Positions 46,336 through 56,307 of a stretch of 59,350 nt of DNA are shown here, piece after piece. Numbering within the stretch: position 1 is the stretch's first letter; each line of letters begins with the position of its first letter. The notes beneath the pieces are model-generated. The model was not told the DNA's origin. It saw only the letters and a program-made list of their open reading frames with translations, and did no database searches. The translations under genes were made by a program, and so were the position numbers. This stretch comes from Candidatus Kaelpia aquatica (lineage in GTDB: Bacteria > Omnitrophota > Gorgyraeia > Kaelpiales > Kaelpiaceae), in assembly GCA_030765335.1 (NCBI GenBank), contig JAVCCU010000014.1, forward strand, positions 1 through 59,350. The letters run 5' to 3'.

Positions 46336-47703
46336 CTAGGGTCTGCTGGAAGCTTGAAGATGCTGCAGCTCTAACCGTCTAATCTGGTAGATCTTAAATA
46401 ACTGATCTAACAAGTGGATGCTAGGCTCAATATTTCTTCTCACATTAAGTCTCCAAAATAGAGACATAATTTGATTATGGACTATATTAGACTTCGAGCT
46501 ACTAGATAATTCTATTCCCAAATCTATATCTTTTACAGCCTGCGGACTAACGCCAAATCTTAACATTAACATCTTTTTTTGCTTATCACTAAAAGCAGAC
46601 AATGATTCTTCTAGGTTCACAACTAAGTTATTTAACTCTGCAACATAGAGCTCGTAGATGCTACTTAGAGCTTCACTTCTATCTCTGTCTCTAATTAACA
46701 TCTCAATAGGTAAAATACCTGAATCTGGATAATCAGATTTCTGCCTACCCTCTACTACCCACTCATAAGGCAAATGGACATAAATAAGATATGGCAAATA
46801 GGGCACAAACTCACCCTCTCTAAGCCTGTCATACCAATTCCCATATATGTCTCCCATAAGAGTCATCCCTATATGCAGCAAATCTCTATCTTCTTCTGTA
46901 TCATAACCTGCATATTCTACAAAAACTTCCTCAACCAACCTTGTTCTTAAATCTGGTTTTTCACCAAAAAGATTCCACAAACTATTAAAACCTGCCTTTG
47001 AAACTTCTTCCTCAGTAAGAGTTATAGAGACTGTATTTTCAGATAAATCGTAGCGAATGTCAGTCTTTTCTCCTTTTGATATTTTTATTTCCCTAAAACT
47101 TGCATATAATTCTGTCAACCCGCAAGCATGTAAAGCAGCCAAGAATTTAGCTCTAAAAAGCTCTCTGGATTCAGTTTCTAAGCTAACATCTAAAGCAATA
47201 TTTATATCTCTAAATGCATCCATGCTTAACAAGGTATTGATTTCTTGTTTTACTGTAGGAGCAACATCTATTAGTTCTTGAGATTCATACTGTGCTCGAT
47301 AAAGCTCCTTTACTGCAACTAGAAGCATTATATTATCCCTGCTATTAAAAGTATCTTTGAAATGATATTTATATGGCGACCAGCCTTTACTTCTACTGAG
47401 AAACATACCTTCTTCAACTTCTAGAACTCCAAACTCAACCAAGCATTTTAATCTCTGGTTAGCTGTTCCTTGTGCCCACCCAAACAGAGACTGCACATCT
47501 TCTCTGGTAAATTCAGTTTGATCATAATTATCAAATAGAGCTATTGCAAATCCATGCATAGTGGATGGGGTCCTAACAACCTTTATTCTTCTTGTTGTAT
47601 CTATATTTCTAAAATAAAAATTAGCATAACAATTAAATAAAAGAGGTAGAGCTAGGCAAATTAATAACCCTTCTTTAAAAAATCTATTTTTATCTATTTT
47701 CAT
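46336..47703 (-). CDS. Signal-anchored protein with winged-helix-like and sigma-region-4-like segments, unknown
   Basis: 455 residues. Residues 1-10 are basic and 11-31 form one membrane helix or signal peptide (EGLLICLALPLLFNCYANF), so most of the protein would be outside the membrane. Residues 48-105 look like a winged helix: FTREDVQSLFGWAQGTANQRL then KCLVEFGVLEVEEG. Residues about 369-428 look like sigma-70 region 4: FSDKQKKMLMLRFGVSP, KDIDLGIELSSSSKSNIV and a final basic helix. The middle part is not recognised. It lies 37 bases after the XRE-repeat gene, so the two probably share a transcript. Whether it reaches DNA is unknown. Confidence 0.65.
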   Translation of the reverse strand: MKIDKNRFFKEGLLICLALPLLFNCYANFYFRNIDTTRRIKVVRTPSTMHGFAIALFDNYDQTEFTREDVQSLFGWAQGTANQRLKCLVEFGVLEVEEGMFLSRSKGWSPYKYHFKDTFNSRDNIMLLVAVKELYRAQYESQELIDVAPTVKQEINTLLSMDAFRDINIALDVSLETESRELFRAKFLAALHACGLTELYASFREIKISKGEKTDIRYDLSENTVSITLTEEEVSKAGFNSLWNLFGEKPDLRTRLVEEVFVEYAGYDTEEDRDLLHIGMTLMGDIYGNWYDRLREGEFVPYLPYLIYVHLPYEWVVEGRQKSDYPDSGILPIEMLIRDRDRSEALSSIYELYVAELNNLVVNLEESLSAFSDKQKKMLMLRFGVSPQAVKDIDLGIELSSSSKSNIVHNQIMSLFWRLNVRRNIEPSIHLLDQLFKIYQIRRLELQHLQASSRP

Positions 47704-47740
47704 TTTAAATATTAAAATATAGCTACCTAAAACACCATCT

Positions 47741-50005
47741 CTATGGTTGCAGCTGAAGAGGATCTAAATCTAAAATTGAACTTAAAGCCTCCACCAATGT
47801 CTGTGGCAAAGGAACAACACCTCTTTCGTATACTCCAGAAATTAAACGAGAAGCATGGCTACCGATATCAAATTCGCTATCTACTATTATTCTCCCAAGC
47901 TCTATCAGTGAATACCCTTTAACCAGGCGAGCTAATCTCAATCTTTCTCCAATAATAACTTGCTTACCCCACCTTTTAAACTCTAAAGGCGATATAAGTA
48001 TTTTTAAATTTTCTGTTTCTAAAGCCATATCCTTTTCACTGCCAGTAAGTAATTCCCATGCATCCATATTAAGCATCTCAGCAAAGGTTGGAAGATTAAT
48101 TCTGATATCAAACTCTCCTCTTTCTAAACTCATCAGGGTGTAGGAACTCCACCCCACTAAATCTGCTAAATCTTTAGACGATAACCCTAACTCTTCTCTC
48201 CTAGACTTAATTCTAGCTCCTATAAAACTTACCGGTCCAATATGCTCTATCTCTAATATTGCTACATCTGGAATTATTACTTCCTGCAATAGCTCGATGT
48301 TGATATTAATTTCAAAAGCTAAATCAGCTATATTGTCTTGAGGCACATTTTTTCTTCCTCTCTCCCAAGCACTAAGCTCTGAAGGACTAACACCTAACGT
48401 TTCTGCTAGCTCTTCCTGTGTTCTTCCCTGTGCAATCCTACTTAAAATAATCCTTTCTCCAATAATTCTGTTCTCTCCCCATAAAGCAATCTCTATAAGT
48501 GGAATCCTTGGAATAATATTTTCTACCTCTAAAGCCTCTTCTCTAAGCATGCCTTGAAGCAAATACCAAACATCTATATCAAGCGCCTGAGCAATAACAG
48601 GAGCATTGCGAGGAGAATAAATATTCTGATCACTTTCCAGTCCATAGACAGTATTTAATTGATTACTTGCCATCTGTGACAATCGCTCCGGAGTTAACCC
48701 TCTAAATTCCCTTACTAAAGTTATTCTTTCACCAAAAGTTAAAGAATTTCTTAACTGCAACAGAAGATCAGAATCATCCGCTGAGACTATAAAAATAGGA
48801 GTTTTAATCTCTTTAAAACTATCTGCTTCTTGGAATATACCTAATTGTCTAAAAAGCTTGGTAACTATAGCTTCTTTTTCTACCAAAGAAGCTACGTCCG
48901 ATCCACTTAGTTCTTCTTTTAGCTGTCCCCAAAGCAAGTTAGCAGCCTTAAGCCAATCTCCTTCTTGATTATAAAATTCCCAAAAACTTCTATTAATACC
49001 TGAAACTCCACCATTAAAAGCTTGACATATTTTTCTTGGATTCTCCAATGAAGATACTGATTCTCCAAAAAATTTAGTTAGTACACTATAAGCTGTAAAC
49101 TCAGAACTTTCAAATAAACCAATATAAGCCACAAATGTTGGATTAGCATATAAAGAACTGAAGTCTAGATCTAAGAAATCTGGCAATACCATTGATTCAT
49201 CACTCAATCTTTCTTGTAATGCAATTGTATTTCTAATAAAGTTAGTGGCTAAATCTTTAAAAACAATAAATGCATCCTCTGTTTTCTTGTCAGCTTGAAA
49301 TTCTAGAAGACTATTCATTATTTGGGCTTTATATCTATCAAATCTCTCTAAATAAAGAGCTATCTGCCTATCTTCATTAGCTAAAACTGTCAATATTTCT
49401 CTTTGGCTAGCAACCTCTTCCATTTTGGTTGAAATATAACCATAGCCATAAGTTAATACTTTTTCCATTGCCTCTACTTTCTTCTGATGAAGTAAAACTC
49501 CAGCCTTATATTTCTCTAAGCGATTATAATTACTAATATGATGAGTTAATTCTTCGTTAAAATCACCGCCTATCAATTCTATTTTTCCTTTTAAAAGATC
49601 TAAAATTTGTAAACAACTATAAGTGAAAGTCCCCTTATAACTAGAAGCATATCTTAGCATTTGACCGTTTTTGCTTGGGAAAAACACCATATAAGCCTGA
49701 GCTTGGCCTGTTACTTCATCGCTCATCCTTAAGGTAAGAAATATTTTAGATTCTTCCAAGTAAGGGTTAGATAAATTTTGCTCAAAATGAACTGCTTCTA
49801 TTACAATTTGACGCCCTTCTTCTATGAACTTAATAGTTGGTATTGATGCTCCGTTTAATATCGCTTCGACATTAGCCAAAGCTACTTCTGGTGTAACATA
49901 AACTTCCATTATTCTTCTGCTAAAAGCAGTTTCAGGATAAAATAAAACTAACCCCATTATTGCAAAATAAAAGAATGTAATATTTTTTAACCTAAGATAC
50001 TTCAT
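47741..50005 (-). CDS. Exported protein with four tandem XRE-type helix-turn-helix domains, unknown
   Basis: 754 residues. Residues 1-29 look like a signal peptide (MGLVLFYPETAFSRR cut region). Residues 30-400 are mostly helical and unrecognised. Four XRE/Cro-like domains follow, at about 424-486, 515-575, 595-655 and 685-752; each starts (F/I)G(E/A)R(I/L) and contains the classic helix pair, clearest in the second: RTQEELAETLGVSPSELSAWERGRKNVP, and in the third: LSSKDLADLVGWSSYTLMSLERGEF. The fourth has a short insert. DNA-binding domains behind an export signal are contradictory unless the signal is an anchor with the domains inside, or the domains bind something else. The promoter contains a palindrome. 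Confidence 0.75.
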   Translation of the reverse strand: MKYLRLKNITFFYFAIMGLVLFYPETAFSRRIMEVYVTPEVALANVEAILNGASIPTIKFIEEGRQIVIEAVHFEQNLSNPYLEESKIFLTLRMSDEVTGQAQAYMVFFPSKNGQMLRYASSYKGTFTYSCLQILDLLKGKIELIGGDFNEELTHHISNYNRLEKYKAGVLLHQKKVEAMEKVLTYGYGYISTKMEEVASQREILTVLANEDRQIALYLERFDRYKAQIMNSLLEFQADKKTEDAFIVFKDLATNFIRNTIALQERLSDESMVLPDFLDLDFSSLYANPTFVAYIGLFESSEFTAYSVLTKFFGESVSSLENPRKICQAFNGGVSGINRSFWEFYNQEGDWLKAANLLWGQLKEELSGSDVASLVEKEAIVTKLFRQLGIFQEADSFKEIKTPIFIVSADDSDLLLQLRNSLTFGERITLVREFRGLTPERLSQMASNQLNTVYGLESDQNIYSPRNAPVIAQALDIDVWYLLQGMLREEALEVENIIPRIPLIEIALWGENRIIGERIILSRIAQGRTQEELAETLGVSPSELSAWERGRKNVPQDNIADLAFEININIELLQEVIIPDVAILEIEHIGPVSFIGARIKSRREELGLSSKDLADLVGWSSYTLMSLERGEFDIRINLPTFAEMLNMDAWELLTGSEKDMALETENLKILISPLEFKRWGKQVIIGERLRLARLVKGYSLIELGRIIVDSEFDIGSHASRLISGVYERGVVPLPQTLVEALSSILDLDPLQLQP

Positions 50006-50042
50006 AATATTGATTTAGCCCCCGCCTAATTTTCTTTTACTA

Positions 50043-50071
50043 TTTATACCAGAAAACTGGAAACATTACAA
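50043..50071 (-). promoter_or_regulatory. Promoter of the XRE-repeat gene with an internal palindrome
   Basis: TTGTAA (50066-50071) and TATAAA (50043-50048), 17 bases apart, with TGG before the -10. The spacer holds the palindrome CCAGAAAACTGG (50049-50060). A repressor bound there would block RNA polymerase; self-control by the XRE protein is an inference. Confidence 0.6.
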
Positions 50072-50093
50072 ATAAAATAGTGTTTTTATATTA

Positions 50094-50984
50094 TCAAGAA
50101 CGATTAAGGCTTGTATGTTCAAGCTCTTTAAACGCAACTGGCAAAAAATCAACAATATCTGATGCTAATAGAGATATTTCGGTCTTTTGCTCTCTAGTTA
50201 AATCACCTGCTCGCCCATGAACATAGACTCCTAAACAAGCAGCCTCATAATCAGAGAGACCCTGGGCTCTTAAAGAAGCTGCTATACCTGATAAAACATC
50301 ACCACTTCCGGCTGTTGCCATACCAGGATTACCGCTATCGTTTACATAGCTATCGCCATTAGGACTGACAACGAGAGTATTATGACCTTTAAGAATAAGT
50401 GTAAGATTAAATTTTTTAGCGAAATCTTTAGCAATAGCATCTCTATTATTTTTAATCTTATCTATCTTTATATTCGAGATTCCTGAGAACTCACCAAGAT
50501 GCGGTGTTAAGATGAGAGATCCGCTCTTTCTCTTTTTTAACAATCTAGTTCTTCCTGCAAAAGAGTTAATGCCATCTGCATCAAGTATAACAGGGATGCT
50601 AATCTCAGTTAAAAGCTTTTGCGTTAAACTCTTGGTCTGCTTATCTTTTGACAAACCAGGCCCTATTAATACTACATCAGATTTTTTTAACAGCAACCTA
50701 ATCTGCTTTAATGCAGCAAGACTAACACTGCCACTCTTTGTCTCTTTCAAAGGAACTGTAATAACCTCGGTCAATCTCTCTTGAACTATACTACTTAAGC
50801 TTTGTGGTATCCCTAGGTAGGCAAGACCAGCTCCGGATCTTAGAGATGCTAGTGATGCTAATATTGCTGCACCGCTCATGCCCTTTGAACCTGCGAGAAT
50901 TAAGACTTTACCGTAATCACCTTTATGGCTATCTTTTTCCCTAGGATATATCTTCTTGAAATAACTTAATATCTTATCCTGCAT
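50094..50984 (-). CDS. nnrD: ADP-dependent NAD(P)H-hydrate dehydratase
   Basis: 296 residues. Ribokinase-like repair enzyme that turns hydrated NAD(P)H back to NAD(P)H. YGKVLILAGSKGMSGAAILA near the start, the phosphate loop NPGMATAGSGDVLSGIAASL and KGHNTLVV are typical. The epimerase half (NnrE), often fused, is absent here. Shares a base with acpS at its start. Confidence 0.92.
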   Translation of the reverse strand: MQDKILSYFKKIYPREKDSHKGDYGKVLILAGSKGMSGAAILASLASLRSGAGLAYLGIPQSLSSIVQERLTEVITVPLKETKSGSVSLAALKQIRLLLKKSDVVLIGPGLSKDKQTKSLTQKLLTEISIPVILDADGINSFAGRTRLLKKRKSGSLILTPHLGEFSGISNIKIDKIKNNRDAIAKDFAKKFNLTLILKGHNTLVVSPNGDSYVNDSGNPGMATAGSGDVLSGIAASLRAQGLSDYEAACLGVYVHGRAGDLTREQKTEISLLASDIVDFLPVAFKELEHTSLNRS

Positions 50985-51358
50985 CAGTCTTCCTGCAACA
51001 ATATAGCATTGGCAACTGCATAATTGTCTGTATGGGAGATACTGAGTACTATCGTTACTCCAAAATCAAGGCTAAAACTTAATCTCACACCCGGAGAACC
51101 ATTCTCCTGATTATATATTGAGATATCTTTCCACTCGGGAATGATTCTAGGATCATAGGAGTTTAACGCCTTATAGATTGCTTCTTTTGCTGCAACTCTA
51201 GCTGCAAGAGATTGATAGTAACTCTTACCTTTACTCTCTAATTCACCAGTCTCTTCTAAGGTTAATATCTTCCTTAAAAACCTATCTTTAAATCTCAGAT
51301 AGATCTCCTTTACCCTCTTAACTTCGACTATATCTATACCAGTGGCCAATATCTTCAT
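50984..51358 (-). CDS. acpS: Holo-[acyl-carrier-protein] synthase
   Basis: 124 residues. Loads the phosphopantetheine arm on ACP. GIDIVEVKRVKE with the metal-binding Asp, AARVAAKEAIYKAL with the Glu/Lys pair, and VVLSISHTDNYAVA-type end are intact. Four bases overlap with pdxJ. Usual length. Confidence 0.95.
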   Translation of the reverse strand: MKILATGIDIVEVKRVKEIYLRFKDRFLRKILTLEETGELESKGKSYYQSLAARVAAKEAIYKALNSYDPRIIPEWKDISIYNQENGSPGVRLSFSLDFGVTIVLSISHTDNYAVANAILLQED

Positions 51359-52065
51359 TTTATAAGTTTAAGCATCTCTACTACCGCAGATTCAATTCCT
51401 GAAAAGATTGCTCTTGATATTATTGAATGTCCTATATTTAAGGACTCAATTCCTTCTATTTTAACGATCTCAGATACATTCTCATAGTTAAGACCGTGCC
51501 CAGCATTAACTTTAAGATTAAGATATTTTGCAATCTCAACCCCTGTCACTATTTTGTCTAGCTCCTCCCTATAAAAACCTTTCTTAAAAGCCTCAGCAAA
51601 AGAACCGGTATGGATCTCTATATAATCAGCACCGACTTTAGACGAAACCTCTATCTGCTCTCTATCCGGATCTATAAAAAGACTTACTCTTATATTGTTT
51701 TTCTTAAATTCCGGAATAATATCGGCAAGCCTATTCTGGTGAGCTAAGACATCAAGACCTCCCTCTGTTGTCAACTCCTCTCTCCTCTCAGGAACAAGAG
51801 TCACTTCATCAGGCTTAACATCTAAAGCCACCCTAACAATATCTTCTGCGATTGACATTTCCATGTTGAAAGTTGTCTTAACATTGATCTTTATCTCTCT
51901 TATGTCAGAGTCATTGATATGCCTTCGGTCTTCTCTTAGATGCGCTACTATAGAATCACAGCCGGACTTCTCGGCTATCAGAAGAGCTTTGATAGGATTT
52001 GGTTCGTCTCCTCCCCGCGCCTCTCTAACTGTTGCAACATGATCTATATTTAAACCTAACCTCAT
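51355..52065 (-). CDS. pdxJ: Pyridoxine 5'-phosphate synthase
   Basis: 236 residues. Makes pyridoxine phosphate from deoxyxylulose phosphate and amino-oxoacetone phosphate, so the cell uses the DXP-dependent vitamin B6 route. LNIDHVATVREARGGDEPNP, AHLREDRRHI and NAGHGLNYENV are family motifs. Followed by acpS, a frequent pairing. Confidence 0.96.
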   Translation of the reverse strand: MRLGLNIDHVATVREARGGDEPNPIKALLIAEKSGCDSIVAHLREDRRHINDSDIREIKINVKTTFNMEMSIAEDIVRVALDVKPDEVTLVPERREELTTEGGLDVLAHQNRLADIIPEFKKNNIRVSLFIDPDREQIEVSSKVGADYIEIHTGSFAEAFKKGFYREELDKIVTGVEIAKYLNLKVNAGHGLNYENVSEIVKIEGIESLNIGHSIISRAIFSGIESAVVEMLKLIK

Positions 52066-52070
52066 TGATT

Positions 52071-52493
52071 TTACCGTAATGACACAATAGGAATCTCTAC
52101 AGTTACTGTTTTAGAACTTATTATGATAGCATTCTCTAAAGCCAGGAGCGGAACTGATAACACCTGGGTATGAGTAAATTTCCGCACATCTATCTCTTGA
52201 GTTGCAACCTCTGCAATATTCATAATATCATCTTTCTTGCCCATAATTATCACTCTCTCTGGAGTAAGACTTATATTCGATTTTAAAACTTTATATCCTT
52301 CAGGAGGCTCTCCTTTTATAGAGGCCTTAATCGGAACTACCTTTGAAATTACATCTTCTAGGAGCTCTTTCTCTCCAAATCCAATACCTTTAATTCCTAT
52401 CTCTCCTTGGACATAGAGGTAGGTAGTTACAGCGAGCAGTAAGGCTATTAGCTTGTATCCAAAATTGCTTTTAATTGCCGCTATCAGCTTCAT
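52071..52493 (-). CDS. cdaR: YbbR-domain protein, likely regulator of the diadenylate cyclase (CdaR-like)
   Basis: 140 residues: an N-terminal membrane helix (about 12-28, GYKLIALLLAVTTYLYVQG) and one YbbR beta domain. Larger CdaR proteins have up to four such domains. It overlaps cdaA by 23 bases, the usual partner order, and is expected to face outside and modulate CdaA. Confidence 0.85.
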   Translation of the reverse strand: MKLIAAIKSNFGYKLIALLLAVTTYLYVQGEIGIKGIGFGEKELLEDVISKVVPIKASIKGEPPEGYKVLKSNISLTPERVIIMGKKDDIMNIAEVATQEIDVRKFTHTQVLSVPLLALENAIIISSKTVTVEIPIVSLR

Positions 52494-53271
52494 ATGAAGA
52501 TGCTATTCTCTCCTCTTCTTCTTTTGTTATTTTTTTACTGCATAGAGCCAGCAATTTACCTCCTAACTCTTCAGCGCTTAGATTCTGGTACAACTCTCCT
52601 CTCAATGCCAAAGATACGTCTCCGGTCTCCTCGGAGACAACCACGATAACCGCATCAGTCTCTTCACTTAAACCTATAGCAGACCTATGGCGAGTACCTA
52701 CGCTTTTAAGCAGATTTTGATTTTGAGTCAAAGGAAAAAGACATGATGCCGTTTTTATTTTACTAGACTCAATAACAACTCCCCCGTCATGTAGAGGATT
52801 ATAAGGAGTAAAGATAGCCACTAACAACTCTGAGCTTATAGCGCTGTCTAAAGAAACACCCGACTCTATAAAAGGATCTAAATTTACCTGGCGTTGTATT
52901 GCAATAAGTGCACCGATATTTCTTTTTGCTAAAGTATAAGATGCTTTTACTATTTCATCTATTGCCCTCTCTTCTCCTACGACAAGAGTAAATGGTGAAT
53001 ACTCCCCCAATCTTGCCAATCCACGCCTAAGTTCAGGCTGAAATATTACTATAAATGCCAATATAGAGATAGTGAAAAGCTTTGTTAAAAGCCAATGCAT
53101 AACCTCTAAATTGAATACCTGTGAAACCAAAAAAAGCACTAATACTAACAATAATCCTTTAAGAACCTGCTTACCGCGCGTTGTCTCTATAAAACGGAGA
53201 GCCTTATAATAGATAACCCACAGTACAGCAATTTCAATTAAAAAAATCGATAGAGGCGCTATATATTTCAT
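52471..53271 (-). CDS. cdaA: Membrane diadenylate cyclase (c-di-AMP synthase)
   Basis: 266 residues. Three membrane helices (5-22, 38-52, 60-78), then the DAC domain with HDGG (161-164, where most have DGA) and RHR (194-196) in GTRHRSAIGLSEETDA. Makes c-di-AMP from two ATP. The DGG form is seen in some relatives. Neighbouring cdaR supports it. Overlaps folP by 4 bases. Confidence 0.93.
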   Translation of the reverse strand: MKYIAPLSIFLIEIAVLWVIYYKALRFIETTRGKQVLKGLLLVLVLFLVSQVFNLEVMHWLLTKLFTISILAFIVIFQPELRRGLARLGEYSPFTLVVGEERAIDEIVKASYTLAKRNIGALIAIQRQVNLDPFIESGVSLDSAISSELLVAIFTPYNPLHDGGVVIESSKIKTASCLFPLTQNQNLLKSVGTRHRSAIGLSEETDAVIVVVSEETGDVSLALRGELYQNLSAEELGGKLLALCSKKITKEEEERIASSYEADSGN

Positions 53272-54461
53272 CTTCTAATCCTGTCTATTACTCTTACTAA
53301 ATCTCTTGTTTCACTAACATCGTGGACTCTTAAAATGTCCGCTCCATTTATAATAGCACAGGCATAGCTACCTAGTGAACCATATAATCTCCCGTCGATA
53401 GATTTTTTTAAAATATCGCCTATGAAAGATTTTCTGGATAACCCTATCATAATAGGTCTGCCTAAAGATTTAAACTCTCTCAAACGTTTGACTATCTCTA
53501 TGTTATCCTCCACTCTCTTGCCAAAACCTATACCGGGATCTATTATGATCTTATCCCTTCTGATACCTCTTGCAACAGCTAAAGAGATCTTTTTCTCAAA
53601 GTATTCATAGATATCAGATATTACATTTCTATACTCTGGAGCTCTCTGCATCGTCTTGGGAGTTCCTTTTATATGCATAAGAACAACCGGAGCTTCATAC
53701 TCCGCTAAGACTTTAGCCATTTTAGGATCATGGCCGAAGGAGGAGATATCATTTACAATATCAACTCCAGACTCAAGAGCCTCTCTTGCAACTTCTGACT
53801 TGCGCGTATCAATCGATATAGGTACTTTGACCCTTTTGCGAACTTTTTTTATTACCGGAATAACCCTCTTAAGCTCCTCATCTACCCTAACATTGCTAGA
53901 TCCAGGCCTTGAAGATTCACCGCCTATATCAATAATATCAGCTCCTTGATCTACTAACCTATATACCTGATCAATAGCGCTCTTGGAATCTAAGTACCTA
54001 CCTCCATCGCTGAAAGAATCAGGAGTAATATTAACAATACCCATAATACGGGTTCTATTACCAAAAGACATCTTGCTATTACCTAAGTCCAGACTAGATA
54101 CCTTGCTATTAAATCTACTTAAAGACTCTTTGATTTTATCTGAAACCTCAGATAGCCCCCAAGGCTGAAGTCTTAGCTTCTTTATCAACTCCTGGTACTG
54201 CTTCTCCGTGCCCATAATGATACAGTCTGTCTTCTTCCTGCTTCCATCGATAGAACCCTTGCTTACTGCAGCATCTCCGCCATTAGACAACATCTGCTGC
54301 TTTATCACATTTGCAGAGACCGAAGCAATGCTATCTATCTTAACGATGTAAAAACTCCCCTTAGGAAGCATGATCTTAGAACCGTAAGTATCTACATTAA
54401 GCCTGGCAAACTCACTCTTGAGTTCATTAAAACTTAAATCAAGAACTCTTATCTTGCTCAT
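53268..54461 (-). CDS. folP: Dihydropteroate synthase with N-terminal extension
   Basis: 397 residues, about 120 more than usual. The DHPS barrel covers about 130-397: MGIVNITPDSFSDGGRY, DIIDIGGESSRPGS, PISIDTRKSEVA and the closing HDVSETRDL. Residues 1-125 have alpha/beta character and end in a predicted helix; such extensions occur in folP of many anaerobes and its role is not established. Joins pterin to p-aminobenzoate in folate synthesis. Overlaps ftsH by 23 bases. Confidence 0.93.
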   Translation of the reverse strand: MSKIRVLDLSFNELKSEFARLNVDTYGSKIMLPKGSFYIVKIDSIASVSANVIKQQMLSNGGDAAVSKGSIDGSRKKTDCIIMGTEKQYQELIKKLRLQPWGLSEVSDKIKESLSRFNSKVSSLDLGNSKMSFGNRTRIMGIVNITPDSFSDGGRYLDSKSAIDQVYRLVDQGADIIDIGGESSRPGSSNVRVDEELKRVIPVIKKVRKRVKVPISIDTRKSEVAREALESGVDIVNDISSFGHDPKMAKVLAEYEAPVVLMHIKGTPKTMQRAPEYRNVISDIYEYFEKKISLAVARGIRRDKIIIDPGIGFGKRVEDNIEIVKRLREFKSLGRPIMIGLSRKSFIGDILKKSIDGRLYGSLGSYACAIINGADILRVHDVSETRDLVRVIDRIRR

Positions 54462-56301
54462 CTTTCTTTTTATCTTTGATACCCAGAAGTTTTCTTATAC
54501 TATCCCCCTCCAAAGTCTCCTTATCAAGAAGAGTATTGGCTAAGAGATATAACTTTTCACGGTTCTTTTCAAGCAGCTGCTTTGAGATATGATAACATTG
54601 ATCTATTATGGTCTTTATCTCTTTATCAATATCCTCGGCTGTCTTCTCGCTGTAATGCTTCTCTGTAACGAGATCTCTGCCTAAAAAGACAGGCCCTGAA
54701 TGCTTATCCAGCGATACATTGCCCAGTTTCTCACTCATCCCAAATACGCAGACCATATTCCTTGCAAACTTCGTTGCATTCTCAAGGTCGTTTCTGGCAC
54801 CTGTTGAGATCTCACCCAATGCAAGCTCTTCTGATACTCGTCCTGCTAAAAAGACAGTGATTTTATCCAGTATATCGCCTTTGGTGTTAAAGTTTTTATC
54901 TTCACTTAAAAGTTTTGTATATCCTCCTGCCATGCCCCTTGGAATAATAGAGACTTTATGTAGCGGCTCAACATTAGGAAGAAGCAGCGACACTAAGGCA
55001 TGTCCGGCTTCATGGAAAGCAGTAAGCTTCTTCTCATGCTCATTTATCACCCTTGATTTTCTCTGCGGACCTGCCATAACTCTATCTATCGCCTCATCCA
55101 TCTCATCCATCGTAATCTCGTCTTTGCCCCGCCTTGCAGCCAGAAGAGCCGACTCGTTACAGAGATTAGCAAGATCAGCGCCTGAAAACCCTGAAGTCTG
55201 ACGGGCAATCTTATCTAAATTAATATTATCTGAAACTTTTTTATTTCTTACATGGACTTTTAAAATATCCTCTCTCCCTTTCACGTCAGGGCTATCAACA
55301 ATAATAACCCTATCAAACCTACCCGGCCTAAGCAATGCTGAGTCTAGCACATCTGGCCTGTTAGTTGCCGCAATCACTATAACACTCTCATCGGTACCAA
55401 AACCATCCATCTCAGCTAAAAGAGCATTTAAAGTCTGTTCTCTCTCATCATGCCCCCCGCCTATACCTGAAAATCTCTGACGGCCAACAGCGTCTATCTC
55501 ATCTATAAATATAATACAACCCTTGCCGGTACTACGAGCATGGCGCTTAGACTGCTCAAATAAGTCTCTAACTCTTGCAGCACCTACACCAACAAACATC
55601 TCAACAAAATCTGACCCCGATAAAGACGAAAAGAGAACTCCAGCCTCCCCGCTAACAGCTTTTGCAAGGAGTGTCTTACCTGTTCCAGGAGGCCCTGTCA
55701 AAAGAACGCCTCTTGGAATCTTCCCTCCCAAGCGCTGAAATTTCTTTGGATCTGTAAGAAAGTCTATTATCTCTTTTAACTCTTCTTTTGCTTCTGTAAC
55801 TCCAGCAACATCATTAAAAGTAATCTTGTCCTGCCCATCTGTCCCAAGCCTGGTTTTTATCTTTCCAAACGAGAATATCCTACCTGCTCCCCCTCTTGAA
55901 CCACGGTGCAGAAACCAAAGAAAAGCGATGAAGAGTAAGATTGGACCAACAGAGAAAAGAACCTGTAATAGCAATGTTTTAGGAGGTTCTACTCTAAAAT
56001 CAGATATATTCTCCCGCATAAGAGCTATGAAATCCCTATCTTCATCAGGAATCATTACTCTAAATCCGGTCCCATCTTCTAATTCACCCCTTATTAAATT
56101 CTCAGTCTTAACAACTAATCTTATATCACCAGGGCTATCTCTTAAAATCTTGTAAAACTCTGAGTATTTAAGCTCGATCTGACTTAACCCCTGGTCTACA
56201 TTACCCTGCCAGAACATATAAAATAAGACCATAAGCAGAAGCCAAACCAAAAGGCTCCTGGTGCGGAATTCCATCTTTTTATCTTTTTTCTTCTTCTCCA
56301 T
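54439..56301 (-). CDS. ftsH: ATP-dependent zinc metalloprotease FtsH
   Basis: 620 residues. Two membrane helices (16-32, 107-131) flank a small periplasmic domain. AAA+ ATPase with Walker A GPPGTGKT (203-210), Walker B IIFIDEID and SRH arginines in RPGRFDR, then the zinc protease HEAGH (430-434). Degrades membrane and regulatory proteins. Follows tilS by 6 bases, the usual tilS-ftsH order. Confidence 0.97.
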   Translation of the reverse strand: MEKKKKDKKMEFRTRSLLVWLLLMVLFYMFWQGNVDQGLSQIELKYSEFYKILRDSPGDIRLVVKTENLIRGELEDGTGFRVMIPDEDRDFIALMRENISDFRVEPPKTLLLQVLFSVGPILLFIAFLWFLHRGSRGGAGRIFSFGKIKTRLGTDGQDKITFNDVAGVTEAKEELKEIIDFLTDPKKFQRLGGKIPRGVLLTGPPGTGKTLLAKAVSGEAGVLFSSLSGSDFVEMFVGVGAARVRDLFEQSKRHARSTGKGCIIFIDEIDAVGRQRFSGIGGGHDEREQTLNALLAEMDGFGTDESVIVIAATNRPDVLDSALLRPGRFDRVIIVDSPDVKGREDILKVHVRNKKVSDNINLDKIARQTSGFSGADLANLCNESALLAARRGKDEITMDEMDEAIDRVMAGPQRKSRVINEHEKKLTAFHEAGHALVSLLLPNVEPLHKVSIIPRGMAGGYTKLLSEDKNFNTKGDILDKITVFLAGRVSEELALGEISTGARNDLENATKFARNMVCVFGMSEKLGNVSLDKHSGPVFLGRDLVTEKHYSEKTAEDIDKEIKTIIDQCYHISKQLLEKNREKLYLLANTLLDKETLEGDSIRKLLGIKDKKKDEQDKSS

Positions 56302-56307
56302 ATCTAT

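Noticed and set aside
54719-55201. 160-codon plus-strand ORF opposite ftsH
   Set aside because: It is the complement of a well-conserved AAA+ protease gene, has no ribosome-binding site and no protein-like pattern; the same holds for the other plus-strand ORFs opposite minus-strand genes.
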